Shown piece after piece: positions 43,341 through 54,968 of a stretch of 64,000 bases of DNA. A program made the translations under genes and the position numbers. The stretch spans positions 372,001-436,000 of the forward strand of contig JAWWUD010000101.1 in the NCBI GenBank assembly GCA_033964015.1. The letters run 5' to 3'. Below the pieces are notes generated by a model. It did no database searches. It had not been told where the DNA came from and saw only the letters and a list, made by a program, of their open reading frames with translations. Source of the stretch: Scolanthus callimorphus. Its lineage: Eukaryota; Cnidaria; Anthozoa; Actiniaria; Edwardsiidae. Every line of letters starts with the position of its first letter. The stretch's first letter is position 1.

Positions 43341-45077
43341 CTTTTTTCCAAGAATAATTGCTCTTATGACTTTTATAATTCAGAATTTTGTTTTTAATGT
43401 CTAGAAGTTTGGTTTTCTGTCCCAAAAACCAGAGTTGGGTATTTTTACTACAAAAGTCACAGGCCAGTTGGTTTGCTTATGCTAGATGTTTTGACTCATC
43501 AGACTCTTACAGGTCTGGTGCGGGTTGTTCAAATGTAGATTAAATTTAAACCAGGTTTAGTTCTGAACAAAACCATCGAGTCACCATGGTAATTAATTAG
43601 TTAGTTAGATTAGTGCTAAACCACTTTCGAGCAACTGGACCCTGGAGTATAGAGTCATTTACACAAAAATACAGACATGCATACCCAGCCTTCCAAATTG
43701 TTATCTATGTATTAATACCGTGTCCGCACTCACTCCGTTTAGCCCTGAAGCTGTGCCGCTAAAAAACGTTCACAAACCTGAAGAGAAGGTGGAAATCTGG
43801 ACAGTTGGCGTGTATTTGTTGAAAAAGATTCACCTTGGGCTAAGTTGTAATTCAAGCGATTTCGTAAGTGAGGAACAAAGCCGCCACCGCCACCATGTTG
43901 AACTCTCCCACAGAAACGAAAAGAACTCAGTTCGCGCAGCTGAAGGCACCATTGACATTCAAACGTTTACATTGACGTTTACAACTTAAATCGCATGGGA
44001 AAAGCTGTCCTGGGCATTTATTTCTCTGAGTTAACCCTTATTACTATGGATGCGTTTTTAGCTGGTAGTAAGATCATTCACGGTTGAATTTTCAAGTTAT
44101 AACAATTATTCTAAAAACACCTAGTTTGGAAAATTTTAAATATCCCAAACAAACGAGCTTAATATATCAAATAAACTACACCATGTGGTAGTACAGAGAT
44201 TGCTTAAGCTCTGCGAGAACAATTATGGAAGCTAGAAGTTGAGGTCTATTTCTGCAAGAAATACTCGGGAGCCACCTTAATAAATAACTGTAATAGTGGC
44301 AAAAGTACAACCAGCAGTAACCTGCTTTTAGCTTATTGATTAACTCCCATATCATCTTTCTATCGAATTTTACCACGAATACGTTTTGTGTATTTCAAAA
44401 CAAAATAAATATAATTTTTTTTATCTTGATTAATGTCTCTCTATATATATTCTATATACATTATACAATTGTTTTCTTTTCTTTTTTTTTTCTTTTTTTT
44501 CCATTTAACAACGCTTTATTGTTGATTTTCCCTTCCATTACGTGAAACATTCATAAAATAAGTAAATAAATTAGTCAGAGTTTTTCAGTATCATTGCTAT
44601 AAATGCAAAAATAAATGCTTACTGCAACATAAAATAACGAAAGAAAACGGCATTAGTCTACGGTTCGGCGACATCGTATCACCATTTTCAAGACAAAGTC
44701 AAAGTTCAGAGTTCAATGTTCTAAGGTAACTAATACAAAGGCAGATGATCGCTCGTAGCAAGGCAAAGGCAGATGAACGCTCGTAGCAAATCGGACTGCT
44801 TATTTAGGCTTGGTTTAAAGTGCCTAATTAACGGCATTTCATTTACAAGTGCGTCAAACATGCCATTGCTATAAATTCATAACATGATTTAAGGCTAGGC
44901 AGTTTTGAAAATGATGTGTGATACTTGCGTGCGGGCAGCTCACTGGAAAACTGCAAGCAGCATGTGCAGAGATTGTTTACGCGCAGGAACTTTTGCTTAT
45001 TTTTTGATAAAGTCTTTCTAACATGTAGCTGTTTTGATTTTATTTTCTCGAATAATCACCAGAGTAATTATACTATA
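43341..45077. other. non-coding
   Basis: No supported gene. CAAAGGCAGATGA.CGCTCGT occurs twice, 28 bp apart, at 44736 and 44764. The rest is AT-rich, with a pyrimidine-rich T/C run near 44470-44510. Confidence 0.4.
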
Positions 45078-45161
45078 ACAATTAGTCGTCTCAGGTTCCG
45101 TGAATATTGGTGAATCATAGACTATTCGCCGATATTCAAGTCGCCTTAGATGACTAATTGT
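45078..45161. repeat. foldback hairpin
   Basis: ACAATTAGTCGTCTCAGGTT pairs with the TTAGATGACTAATTGT end, and GTGAATATTGGTGAAT with ATTCGCCGATATTC, leaving a tiny loop. No coding potential. Confidence 0.7.
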
Positions 45162-45549
45162 TGACCTTGGATAAAATATGGCAGGAACCACAACTGACCA
45201 CTTGAGTTTGTATTAAACGTTACTGTACCTTGAAAGTTAAGGCATGAAGGCGGTGATACTTGGTCCTTGTCTGTTCACAAAATGTAAATAATCATTATTA
45301 ATAATATTCATCTCAAGTCTACTAAAAGAAAATAATCTATATCATAGCACGAGAACTTGTAATGTGTTTCACATTACGATAATGACATCTATCAATCAGC
45401 CAAACTAGACCTTAGGGGATGGAGGTTGAAGGGTTTGATGAAATCCCCCAATCCTAGGAGACACAACAAGAAATGTGTGTCTACAAGTTTTTGTTATCAC
45501 ACCTCTTCTGACAACTTTGTGTACTGGAGATGGAAGATTGCCAACAGTT
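45162..45549. other. non-coding flank of the BEL/Pao insertion
   Basis: No gene or repeat recognised. Confidence 0.4.
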
Positions 45550-45554
45550 GGATC
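45550..45554. other. 5-bp target-site duplication, left
   Basis: GGATC, repeated at 53717-53721. Confidence 0.85.
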
Positions 45555-46429
45555 TGTTGGTTTTGAAATTTGTTTTTTCATGTCAAGAGTGTTAATTTCG
45601 ATAAATTTACCACTGATAAGTAAATAGATTAGTTCACTAGTTATGACAGGTTATCACTTCTAAAATGTCAAGCACGCCTTTGTAGGATTTATATAGCTCA
45701 TATCGTCGACCGTGGTAGACACGCCACAATTTATAGTCACATATATCAACCGTTTGCAAATCTACAATCATCTATCCTACTTGGTGCTGCGTAGACAAAG
45801 TAAGTCAACCTATTCTCATTATTAAACCATCTACAATGACTAGTAAGCAAATCTATAAACTATGTTCTTGTGACAAATTATTACTAGCTCGCGTGATTTC
45901 ATATTCAATTCAAGTGCAACATGGGTAAAGCACTAAGTACAGACTTAATCTCGTTATATTGTACAACATTTGGACGGCATATTATGCATTGATTTGTGGA
46001 TATTGTGTATATGTCCCTTGTTATACAAACTTTGTATGATCATTCTTGCTAGAATTTGTAGCTATCATATTTGTTATCGCACAGTGTATATGCATGCGGC
46101 ACCGCCTACGTGTAGTTTGGCTTAGTTTCCCAGTATTTGCCTACGGAGAGCAAATACCCCTGTGCCGCCTGCAAATACTATTACACTATATGTAACCTTT
46201 CGTGTTTGCTTGATTTGTGATTTGCTATAGTTCGGTTTGTAACATTTATTTCAGTTCGAACCGTCATCATCGTCGTCATTGTCATTTCATCTACTATAAC
46301 TCCATCGTATCAAATCTCTTCAACCGAATGTATCATAATCAACGTAAATAAACTGTATAAAAAATTATCAAGACGAGTTCGATTGCACCATAGCACCAAG
46401 AATCCCGCCTAATGTAATTGGGAATTACA
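45555..46429 (+). repeat. 5' LTR of BEL/Pao element
   Basis: 875 bp, TG...CA bounded. A possible poly(A) signal AATAAA lies at 46347-46352 near its end. It is identical to the 3' LTR as far as I could compare by eye, except for six versus five A at about 46358. Confidence 0.92.
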
Positions 46430-46577
46430 TTAAAGTTCGAATTTTGTCCACGAAACCTATCAAGTCAAAAGAATTCGAAGAATTGAAGCGATTTCCCAAG
46501 ACTCATCTGGCATACATCTGTGTCACTTGATAAAAGCAATTTGGCTCCGCTAATATCCTGTTTAGCCGCTATCGAAA
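46430..46577 (+). other. leader of BEL/Pao element
   Basis: 148 bases between the 5' LTR and the gag-pol ATG. The primer-binding site should lie at its left end, but I do not recognise the tRNA it would match. Confidence 0.5.
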
Positions 46578-49500
46578 ATGGCTTCCGGAGTTGACCTCGA
46601 AAAACTTGATAAGCTTAAGAAAGCACGCATCTACACTAAAGCAACATTCACAAAACGAGTAAAAAAGGTCAGGGAACTTCTAGAATCTCTAGATAATATT
46701 GACACAAAACTTATCGACGAAGCCGCCCATAAAGCAAGAAAAGCTTTCCGTGTTTTCCAAAAGGCACACGATACATACCATAAACAACTAACTGATGAAA
46801 AGGAGATAGAAAATTCTATAAAAAATTATCGATGCGTTGTTGAGAACATCGCGTGCCTAGAGAAAGAACTGAAGTCTCGTGTCACCCAAACATCAGAAAG
46901 TTCAAAGTTGTTGGCAGAGACAAGCACCGAAATTCTAGCGCAGGACTCGGTAACTAATTTAGGCTCGATAATCTCCTCGCGATCTAATAAGAGTTCTTCG
47001 AGCTCGAAAGCGAGAGCAGCAGCAAAACAAGCAGCTCTTGAGGCCACAGCTGCTTCTCTCAAAAGCTTACACGCTCTACAAGCGAAAGAGCTCGAAATAC
47101 AACAAAAAAGGGCGGAGATTAAATTGCAGACAGAAATAAACGCTGCAGAGGCCGAGAAAAGGGCCTACGAAAAGGCGGAGGCCGAAGAGGCCGCCATTAT
47201 TAAGGCACATTTAGCTCAAGTGCCATATATTTCTTCCCTTAACGGCCAAAAGCCTACAGGCCTCACAGCTGTCAACGCAGCCGCTGGCCCTTCCGGGGGT
47301 CACGGCTACAACAACTTTAGTCTTTCTCCTTCTCTGGAGCAATATAGTTCTACTCCTTTGCCCTACAAGGATGTGTCTCCTGGTCCATCGGTCAAACCCG
47401 ACCCAGTCTCCTACAAGCTGGGAAATGGGCCCCCACCAGAATCCCAAAGCTATCCAATCTATGGTATTTCATCAACGGAGCCGTCCCCCCTGGTCAGCAA
47501 TTATAAACCGAACCCACCACAACCCAGTCCTACCGCATGGCAAAAGGTTGAGCCCGCTTTGAACCAAAATGCTAGCACTCTACAAGAGGAGCTTGTGTCA
47601 AGGCTAATGGAAAACCAGGACCGACAGAGCCACGCCCTACAATTGCTCGTGGAACAACAACAACAGAGCGTGACTTCGTTGACTTTACCACAACCTAGTT
47701 TGCAAGTATTTAGTGGCGATCCGGCTGAATACAGTAGCTTCATCAGAGCGTTCGAACTCCTCATCGAAAGGAAAACGCCGAGTGCAAGCGCTCGTCTTTT
47801 CTACTTGATCCAACACACATCGGGCCAAGTACAAGAGCTGATGCGCAGTTGCCTGCCCATGCATGAAGAAGACGGCTATACCCATGCCAGACGTCTGTTG
47901 AAAGAGAGATACGGCCAGAACTACCGGATAGCCACCGCTTTAGTACTGAAATTGACCGAAGGACCCCCGATCAAGGCAGAAGACAACGCTGCCCTACAAG
48001 GGTTCTCTACTAGCCTGACCAGCTGCACAAATACACTAAAGGAACTCAAATGTCTTACGAAATTAGATAGTCAAGATAGTTTACAAAAGATAATAGGTCG
48101 GCTTCCCTATGGCCTCAAGTTAAGGTGGCGCGAGGTGGTAGACAGTATAGTGGAGAAGGAAGACAGAGACGTCACGATCGAAGACGTAACTAAGTTCGTC
48201 AGCCAGAAGGCTCGAGCGGCCAGCCATCCTATCTTTGGAAAAGTAGAAGCTCCTAAGCTCAAACAAGCTCCCAACCAAACTAACAAGCAACCCAACCCAA
48301 GACAACAAAGGTCAGCTGTTAATTACGGAATTAATAGTAATCCTCTACCGGACGGTAATAGGCCAAAACCAGAAGGAGACAGACCAAAGCCTAAATGCCC
48401 GCTGTGCGATAGTGACCACTGGCTAACGCGCTGCGAGAGGTTCCGCAACCAATCTGTCCAGGCTAGGCAAAAGTTTGTTCTAGAGAAAAAATTGTGCAAT
48501 AATTGTTTATATTCTGGTCATTTCGCACACAACTGTCAAAAGGATAGTTTCTGTAAGGTCGATGGCTGCACCTCTAAACACTCGACCTTTCTGCACCCAG
48601 TGTCGACAGCAAGAGCGACTGGTAGTAACCCTTCACAAGCGCGTACAAACGCTACGAACGCAAGTCAACCCGAGTCCAGTGGATTGAACCAAGAAGAAGT
48701 GAGAAATGGGTTTGTTAGTATGTCAACCAGTCGTCCTAGCTCAGTAACTGGCCTCGCCATAGTTCCAGTACGTGTCAGAGTACCGGGAAAACCTAAGACG
48801 GTGGATACTTATGCATTCCTGGACAATGGGTCAAACACTACTTTTTGCACTCAGGATCTAATAAACAAACTAGGCATTCAAGGGAACTTGACCAGCTTAT
48901 CGCTTACTACTTTACACAGCACAAATGCACCTTTAACTTCCTCTGTTGTCAGTTTAGAAGTTTTAGATCTCAAAGAGGAGAACCAAATCTATCTCCCATC
49001 AGTTTTCTCTATCGAAACGCTACCAGTAACCAAAGAAGATGTCGTTACACACGAAGACCTAGAACAATGGCCGCACTTGCAACACATCGAACTGTCACCC
49101 CTTGATGCAGGTGTTGGCCTTCTAATCGGTAGCGATGTTCCTGAGGCTCTCCAACCTCACGACATAAGAGTGGGGGCCAAAGGAAGTCCTTACGCCACTC
49201 GCACCCTACTAGGCTGGACGGTGAACGGACCCCTAGGAAGGCATGCAGAAAGACTGGCTCATACATCGAGTTTCATAAGAGCCGACGCGGAGCTGAGTCA
49301 GCAGTTTGCGCGTTTTTGTGAATTAGAATTTAACGATGTCGCACAAGACGACAGTACGATGTCACGCAACGATAAACAAGCCTTAGACATAATGGAGAAA
49401 ACCGTTACTCTCAAGGACTCACATTATGAAATAGGGCTGCCATGGAAAACCTACCCGCCCCCCTTAGACAACAATAGATCTATGGCTGAGCACCGCTTAC

Positions 49501-52500
49501 GTTATGTAAAGAAAAAACTACAAGGAGACGAAGCGCAGTTCCAGAAGTACAAGGCCTTTATCCAAGATTTAGTGTCAAGGGGTCACGCAAGACAAGTACC
49601 ACTAGAAGATATTGAAGGCACTCCCGCATTCTATCTGCCATACCACAATGTCTGGAATCCAAAGAAGCCAGATAAGTTCCGTCTTGTCTGGGACTGCTCG
49701 GCAAAGTGGCGCGGAACATCTCTTAACGACACGCTGTTACAGGGGCCGGACCTCACTAACTCACTTGTTGGCGTCCTTACTCGCTTCAGAGAGCAGCCAG
49801 TGGCCCTGATGGCAGATATTGAAGCCATGTTCCATCAAGTTCGAGTCCGACCAGACGACTGCAACTACCTACGGTTTCTATGGTGGGATGGCTACGATCT
49901 GGACAGCCCCCCTACCGAGTTTCAGATGTGTGTGCACCTGTTTGGCGCGACATCATCACCCAGCTGTGCGAATTTTGCACTACAGAGAACCGCCAAGGAT
50001 AACGAGCATGAATTTGATCGAGCTACCGTGGAGACAGTGTTGTCGAATTTTTATGTCGATGATTGCTTGAAGTCCGTGGCCACCAAAACAGAAGCAGTTC
50101 AGCTCTCATCTCAACTTCGAGCACTATTGGCTAAAGGTGGCTTCCGCCTAACCAAATGGCTGTCTAATGAACGATCAGTTCTCCAATCTATTCCCGAGTC
50201 CGAGAGAGCGGCTGCGGTAAAAAATCTGGACTTCGACCACAACCTGATAGAGCGCGCTCTCGGAGTGCAGTGGAAGGTGGAGGATGATACATTTGGCTTC
50301 AAAATATCAATCAAAGAAAAACCCGAAACAAGAAGAGGAATCCTTTCAATCATAAGTTCATTGTACGACCCTCTAGGCTTCGTTAGCCCAGTCATCCTAC
50401 CGGCAAAACTGATCTTGCAAGAGCTCAGTCGAAAGAAGTTGAAATGGGACGACCCGATTCCAGAAAGGGAGATGAAGGAGTGGCGAAATTGGCTTACTGA
50501 CTTACCTAAGTTAGAAAACTTCGACATCAAACGCTGTTTTCAACCAGATGGCTTCCAATCGATCAATTCCTGTGAACTCCATCATTTTTCAGATGCATCA
50601 GAGCTCGGATACGGAGCGGTCTCATACCTTCGTCTCGTAAGCCAGTCCGGCCTGATAACATGCGCCCTCGTGATGGCTAAGTCAAGACTTGCCCCTCTCA
50701 AGCATGTAACAATCCCTCGTTTGGAGTTGACAGCTGCCGTCTTAGCAACGAAGCTAGACGCCATGATAAAGAAGGAAATCACCCTTCCACTTGAGCAATC
50801 GACCTTTTGGACGGATAGCACGTGCGTCCTCCGTTATATCAGAAACAGGGACAGACGCTACCAAGTCTTTGTAGCTAACAGAGTCGCCAAGATACTGAGC
50901 CAATCTGAAGATACTCAGTGGCGTTACATCAACACAGCATTGAATCCAGCTGATGAAGCGTCAAGAGGAATGTCAGTCGATGTTTTCATTCTCAACCCCC
51001 GTTGGACGAGTGGTCCTGCTTTTCTCTACCAGCAACCACACGCATGGCCAGCACAACCGGAAAACCTCGGATCGGTTGCAGATAACGACCCAGAGGTAAA
51101 GAAAGAGATAATAGTCTGCGTAACTGACGTGACAACCGACCCCATCACAGAGATGATAGAGCGTTTTTCGTCATGGAATAGACTCAGAAAGGCGACTGCT
51201 TGGATATTGCGCTACAAAAGAAAGCTGCAGCAAGCTGTGATGAAGAGAAAGGCTGGTGAACAAGTTAGTCTCCAAGACGCAAGAAGTATCACACCTATAG
51301 AAGTAGACGAGTTGCAAAACGCTGAGGTGGCCCTTCTAATACACGTCCAGAAGCGTTCCTTTAGTGAGGAGTTTCGCCACCTGAAACCAGCCGATCCCCA
51401 GAAAAGCAAGCGAAAGAGAACAGATGTTCGCAAGAGCAGTTCCCTATACAGGCTGGATCCAGTATTAATTGACGGTCTGATACGTGTTGGAGGACGACTC
51501 CACCAAGCCCCCATTGAAACCGAAAAACAACACCCCATAGTGCTACCAAAGAACCACTACATTGTTAAGCTAATCACAAGGCACTACCATCACCTGTCCG
51601 GCCACTCCGGTCTCGAACACACGCTCTCCCTTATGAGAGAGAGATTCTGGGTAATCAATGCGCGATCTACAATACGAGGAATACTCAATGTCTGTGTTAG
51701 CTGCAGAAAACGCCAAGCGCCTGCTGCACAACAAAAGATGGCTAGTCTCCCGATAGATCGAGTGACCCCATCAAAGCCACCGTTTTCGTATGTTGGAGTA
51801 GACTGCTTTGGTCCGTTCGAAGTGCGTCGAGGGAGAGTGAAGGTGAAGAGATATGGCGTACTATTCACCTGCCTTACTATTCGCGCCGTACACATCGAGG
51901 TTGCGCACTCGCTAGACACAGAGTCGTTTATCGACGCCATGCGCCGATTCATCGCAAGGAGAGGGAAACCCCTTGAAATGCGTTCTGATAACGGAGGAAA
52001 CTTTGTAAAAGGCGAGCGAGAGATCAAGGAAGCCATCGAAGAATGGAATCAAGCACAGATCCACGACTACCTCCTACAGCAAAGCATCAAATGGACCTTC
52101 AACCCACCAGCCGGATCCCATCACGGGGGAGTATGGGAGCGCTGTATTCGATCGGCAAGGAAAGTCATGAAGGCGGTAATCCGGGAGCAAACACTAGATG
52201 ACGAAGGCTTGAATACGCTTATGTGTGAGGTGGAGTCTATCTTAAATAGCAGACCAATTACCAAAGTGTCGGACGACCCACGTGACATGGAGCCACTCAC
52301 ACCGAATCACCTGCTCCTACTACACGCAGGTCCTGCAGTTCCCCCGGGAATCTTCAACAAGAGCGATAACTGCATTCAGCGACGTTGGCGACAAGTACAA
52401 TACCTCGCTGACATATTCTGGCGTCGCTGGATTCGAGAATACCTTCCCCTACTTCAAGAACGTCAGAAGTGGATCGGACAACAGAGAAACTTCCAAGTGA

Positions 52501-52700
52501 ACGACGTTGTGTTGATCGTGGACGAGAAGACCCCACGCAGCTCATGGTCTCTTGGGCGCATCGTAGAGGTGTACACCAACCGGAGGGATGGACTGGTGCG
52601 CAGCGTGAAGATGAAAACGAGAGCGTCTACGCTTGTTCGTCCAATCGACAAGATTGTTCTTCTGGAGGCCGCGGATGGATCTGCTACTGACGATAAGTAA
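46578..52700 (+). CDS. BEL/Pao gag-pol polyprotein, intact
   Basis: 2,040 codons without a stop; the ATG follows ATCGAAA. The N-terminal 220 residues are charged and coiled-coil-like, then comes a Pro/Ser linker. A DUF1759-type gag region (about 370-520, from FSGDPAEYSSFIRAFELL) follows, then CPLC...C (about 608) and the zinc knuckle CNNCLYSGHFAHNC (about 638-652). The retropepsin-like site is LDNGSN (about 748). The reverse transcriptase has MADIEAMFHQV and the catalytic YVDD at 1159-1162, followed by RNase H (SDASELGYG, about 1338). The integrase has an HHCC zinc-binding part (about 1668-1710) and the catalytic triad D1742, D1804 and E1854. Order PR-RT-RH-IN fits BEL/Pao. There is no envelope frame. 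All catalytic residues seen are present, so the copy could be active. Confidence 0.93.
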   Translation: MASGVDLEKLDKLKKARIYTKATFTKRVKKVRELLESLDNIDTKLIDEAAHKARKAFRVFQKAHDTYHKQLTDEKEIENSIKNYRCVVENIACLEKELKSRVTQTSESSKLLAETSTEILAQDSVTNLGSIISSRSNKSSSSSKARAAAKQAALEATAASLKSLHALQAKELEIQQKRAEIKLQTEINAAEAEKRAYEKAEAEEAAIIKAHLAQVPYISSLNGQKPTGLTAVNAAAGPSGGHGYNNFSLSPSLEQYSSTPLPYKDVSPGPSVKPDPVSYKLGNGPPPESQSYPIYGISSTEPSPLVSNYKPNPPQPSPTAWQKVEPALNQNASTLQEELVSRLMENQDRQSHALQLLVEQQQQSVTSLTLPQPSLQVFSGDPAEYSSFIRAFELLIERKTPSASARLFYLIQHTSGQVQELMRSCLPMHEEDGYTHARRLLKERYGQNYRIATALVLKLTEGPPIKAEDNAALQGFSTSLTSCTNTLKELKCLTKLDSQDSLQKIIGRLPYGLKLRWREVVDSIVEKEDRDVTIEDVTKFVSQKARAASHPIFGKVEAPKLKQAPNQTNKQPNPRQQRSAVNYGINSNPLPDGNRPKPEGDRPKPKCPLCDSDHWLTRCERFRNQSVQARQKFVLEKKLCNNCLYSGHFAHNCQKDSFCKVDGCTSKHSTFLHPVSTARATGSNPSQARTNATNASQPESSGLNQEEVRNGFVSMSTSRPSSVTGLAIVPVRVRVPGKPKTVDTYAFLDNGSNTTFCTQDLINKLGIQGNLTSLSLTTLHSTNAPLTSSVVSLEVLDLKEENQIYLPSVFSIETLPVTKEDVVTHEDLEQWPHLQHIELSPLDAGVGLLIGSDVPEALQPHDIRVGAKGSPYATRTLLGWTVNGPLGRHAERLAHTSSFIRADAELSQQFARFCELEFNDVAQDDSTMSRNDKQALDIMEKTVTLKDSHYEIGLPWKTYPPPLDNNRSMAEHRLRYVKKKLQGDEAQFQKYKAFIQDLVSRGHARQVPLEDIEGTPAFYLPYHNVWNPKKPDKFRLVWDCSAKWRGTSLNDTLLQGPDLTNSLVGVLTRFREQPVALMADIEAMFHQVRVRPDDCNYLRFLWWDGYDLDSPPTEFQMCVHLFGATSSPSCANFALQRTAKDNEHEFDRATVETVLSNFYVDDCLKSVATKTEAVQLSSQLRALLAKGGFRLTKWLSNERSVLQSIPESERAAAVKNLDFDHNLIERALGVQWKVEDDTFGFKISIKEKPETRRGILSIISSLYDPLGFVSPVILPAKLILQELSRKKLKWDDPIPEREMKEWRNWLTDLPKLENFDIKRCFQPDGFQSINSCELHHFSDASELGYGAVSYLRLVSQSGLITCALVMAKSRLAPLKHVTIPRLELTAAVLATKLDAMIKKEITLPLEQSTFWTDSTCVLRYIRNRDRRYQVFVANRVAKILSQSEDTQWRYINTALNPADEASRGMSVDVFILNPRWTSGPAFLYQQPHAWPAQPENLGSVADNDPEVKKEIIVCVTDVTTDPITEMIERFSSWNRLRKATAWILRYKRKLQQAVMKRKAGEQVSLQDARSITPIEVDELQNAEVALLIHVQKRSFSEEFRHLKPADPQKSKRKRTDVRKSSSLYRLDPVLIDGLIRVGGRLHQAPIETEKQHPIVLPKNHYIVKLITRHYHHLSGHSGLEHTLSLMRERFWVINARSTIRGILNVCVSCRKRQAPAAQQKMASLPIDRVTPSKPPFSYVGVDCFGPFEVRRGRVKVKRYGVLFTCLTIRAVHIEVAHSLDTESFIDAMRRFIARRGKPLEMRSDNGGNFVKGEREIKEAIEEWNQAQIHDYLLQQSIKWTFNPPAGSHHGGVWERCIRSARKVMKAVIREQTLDDEGLNTLMCEVESILNSRPITKVSDDPRDMEPLTPNHLLLLHAGPAVPPGIFNKSDNCIQRRWRQVQYLADIFWRRWIREYLPLLQERQKWIGQQRNFQVNDVVLIVDEKTPRSSWSLGRIVEVYTNRRDGLVRSVKMKTRASTLVRPIDKIVLLEAADGSATDDK

Positions 52701-52830
52701 AACGAACACTGAACACTTTATCATGAACATTTATATAACCATCATCATTATTGTATCTTATATTTAGTCTAAAATTTCAATCCCTAGCCTTATATACATG
52801 ATTATAAATGCTTTCCCTTAGTACGCATTT

Positions 52831-52842
52831 AAGGGGCCGGAA
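52831..52842 (+). promoter_or_regulatory. polypurine tract
   Basis: AAGGGGCCGGAA immediately before the 3' LTR, in the place of the plus-strand primer for reverse transcription. Confidence 0.65.
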
Positions 52843-53716
52843 TGTTGGTTTTGAAATTTGTTTTTTCATGTCAAGAGTGTTAATTTCGATAAATTTACCA
52901 CTGATAAGTAAATAGATTAGTTCACTAGTTATGACAGGTTATCACTTCTAAAATGTCAAGCACGCCTTTGTAGGATTTATATAGCTCATATCGTCGACCG
53001 TGGTAGACACGCCACAATTTATAGTCACATATATCAACCGTTTGCAAATCTACAATCATCTATCCTACTTGGTGCTGCGTAGACAAAGTAAGTCAACCTA
53101 TTCTCATTATTAAACCATCTACAATGACTAGTAAGCAAATCTATAAACTATGTTCTTGTGACAAATTATTACTAGCTCGCGTGATTTCATATTCAATTCA
53201 AGTGCAACATGGGTAAAGCACTAAGTACAGACTTAATCTCGTTATATTGTACAACATTTGGACGGCATATTATGCATTGATTTGTGGATATTGTGTATAT
53301 GTCCCTTGTTATACAAACTTTGTATGATCATTCTTGCTAGAATTTGTAGCTATCATATTTGTTATCGCACAGTGTATATGCATGCGGCACCGCCTACGTG
53401 TAGTTTGGCTTAGTTTCCCAGTATTTGCCTACGGAGAGCAAATACCCCTGTGCCGCCTGCAAATACTATTACACTATATGTAACCTTTCGTGTTTGCTTG
53501 ATTTGTGATTTGCTATAGTTCGGTTTGTAACATTTATTTCAGTTCGAACCGTCATCATCGTCGTCATTGTCATTTCATCTACTATAACTCCATCGTATCA
53601 AATCTCTTCAACCGAATGTATCATAATCAACGTAAATAAACTGTATAAAAATTATCAAGACGAGTTCGATTGCACCATAGCACCAAGAATCCCGCCTAAT
53701 GTAATTGGGAATTACA
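52843..53716 (+). repeat. 3' LTR of BEL/Pao element
   Basis: 874 bp, matching the 5' LTR throughout by eye except for one missing A. Confidence 0.92.
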
Positions 53717-53721
53717 GGATC
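53717..53721. other. 5-bp target-site duplication, right
   Basis: GGATC, as at 45550-45554. Confidence 0.85.
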
Positions 53722-54968
53722 TGCAAGTAGAAACATAGAAATACTATAACTGAGCTATCTTATATATACACGAATACGATAAGGAAACTTTCTGTTCTCT
53801 ACCCTTTTACAGAAACCCCAAACCACACCATTTCGAGAAGTTGCTGGAGAGGATTTAGCGAATTTTTATTTTTATTTTGAAAAAATCAAGTGAACAGAAG
53901 TTGTCATTCAAGCGTTTTTCTAACCGAGGAGAACATGCTAGCAAAGGTGCCAGAAACTAAAAAAGGAACTCCGTTCACACAGCCAAAAGTGCCATATACA
54001 TCCAGACCTAAATGGTTCTGTTACAGATTACTTACAGGCATGTACATCTAATTCGAAAGCTTTGAGATGAGAAAAATTTTCATTCAAATTTGAGCAAACG
54101 TACTGCCTTGGTTCGCAGAGCATGCGCTAAGTCGAAATAAAATATTTTCATTTTACTCCAGTGCTATTAACTCACTATGAGGCTTTGCCATAATAAACTT
54201 AAGATGTGTATGATATGAGCTTTGTAGCGCATGGAGCAGGAGCAAGAGATAAAAGTAGAACTAATCCAAGATTCAACTGGACATACCAGCTGCTTGGAGA
54301 CAGTTTAATACTTCTCTAGCGCAAAAAATAAAATACTGCGCTCTCAAATGGAAAATTCTACTAATTATACACTGCATGTCTGTTGATCAACTAAATTTTT
54401 CCTTTCCCTGCGAGCAGAGGCTACTTTTTATCTCCCTGCATTTTCTTTTACTTTTAATGTTTTTTTGTGTTTATCAACTACGCAAAGAAGTGGCCTCTGC
54501 TAGCAGGGAAACTTTTCCTATGTTGAAGCTAAAATTCTTACCATTAGCATTTTCTTTGTCCACTGGGATGAGCAACACACCGCTATAATATCCTCTGCAA
54601 TTCAGAAATTAAAACTTTCAGTAATCTACATTACAATGCTACCAATAAAAATACTTGGGATATCATCCTCAACAAGCGACACAAAATAACTGGTAACAAC
54701 AACAACAACAAAATACTTTGTTTGTCATCTGAAATAACTAATTGGTAGAGATTTTCAAGCTTCTATGGACATTGTTCTTTCCTACTGTGCACCAAAGTGA
54801 GGCATTTGATGTTACATTCAACTTACTCTTTCTTCTTTTATTACAGTTATAATCTAGTTTCTTTCCTTTGTATTTCAAAGATGTTCTGTATATTGTAGAA
54901 ACTGTGCGCAGAACATTTTTCCTGTCCATTTGTGTAAAGGCTTGCAATGACAATCAAGACCGAATGCA
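53722..54968. other. non-coding between two BEL/Pao elements
   Basis: No gene is supported. A small foldback lies at 54403-54511 (see separate entry). A CAA microsatellite lies at about 54694-54711. Confidence 0.4.
54403..54511. repeat. foldback/MITE
   Basis: TTTCCCTGCGAGCAGAGGCT at the left pairs with GCCTCTGCTAGCAGGGAAA at the right, around an AT-rich loop. Non-coding. Confidence 0.7.

Larger units (their letters stand above)
45550..53721 (+). mobile_element. complete young BEL/Pao LTR retrotransposon
   Basis: Two LTRs (45555-46429 and 52843-53716) start TGTTGG and end ATTACA. They differ visibly only by one A in an A-run. The 5-bp direct repeat GGATC (45550-45554 and 53717-53721) flanks the element; 5 bp is usual for BEL/Pao. 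One uninterrupted gag-pol frame lies between, with a purine-rich tract just before the 3' LTR. Structure, LTR identity and an open frame all point to a recent insertion. Confidence 0.92.

Noticed and set aside
46578..52700. Retrovirus with envelope
   Set aside because: Only one gag-pol frame lies between the LTRs, and no env-like frame follows it.
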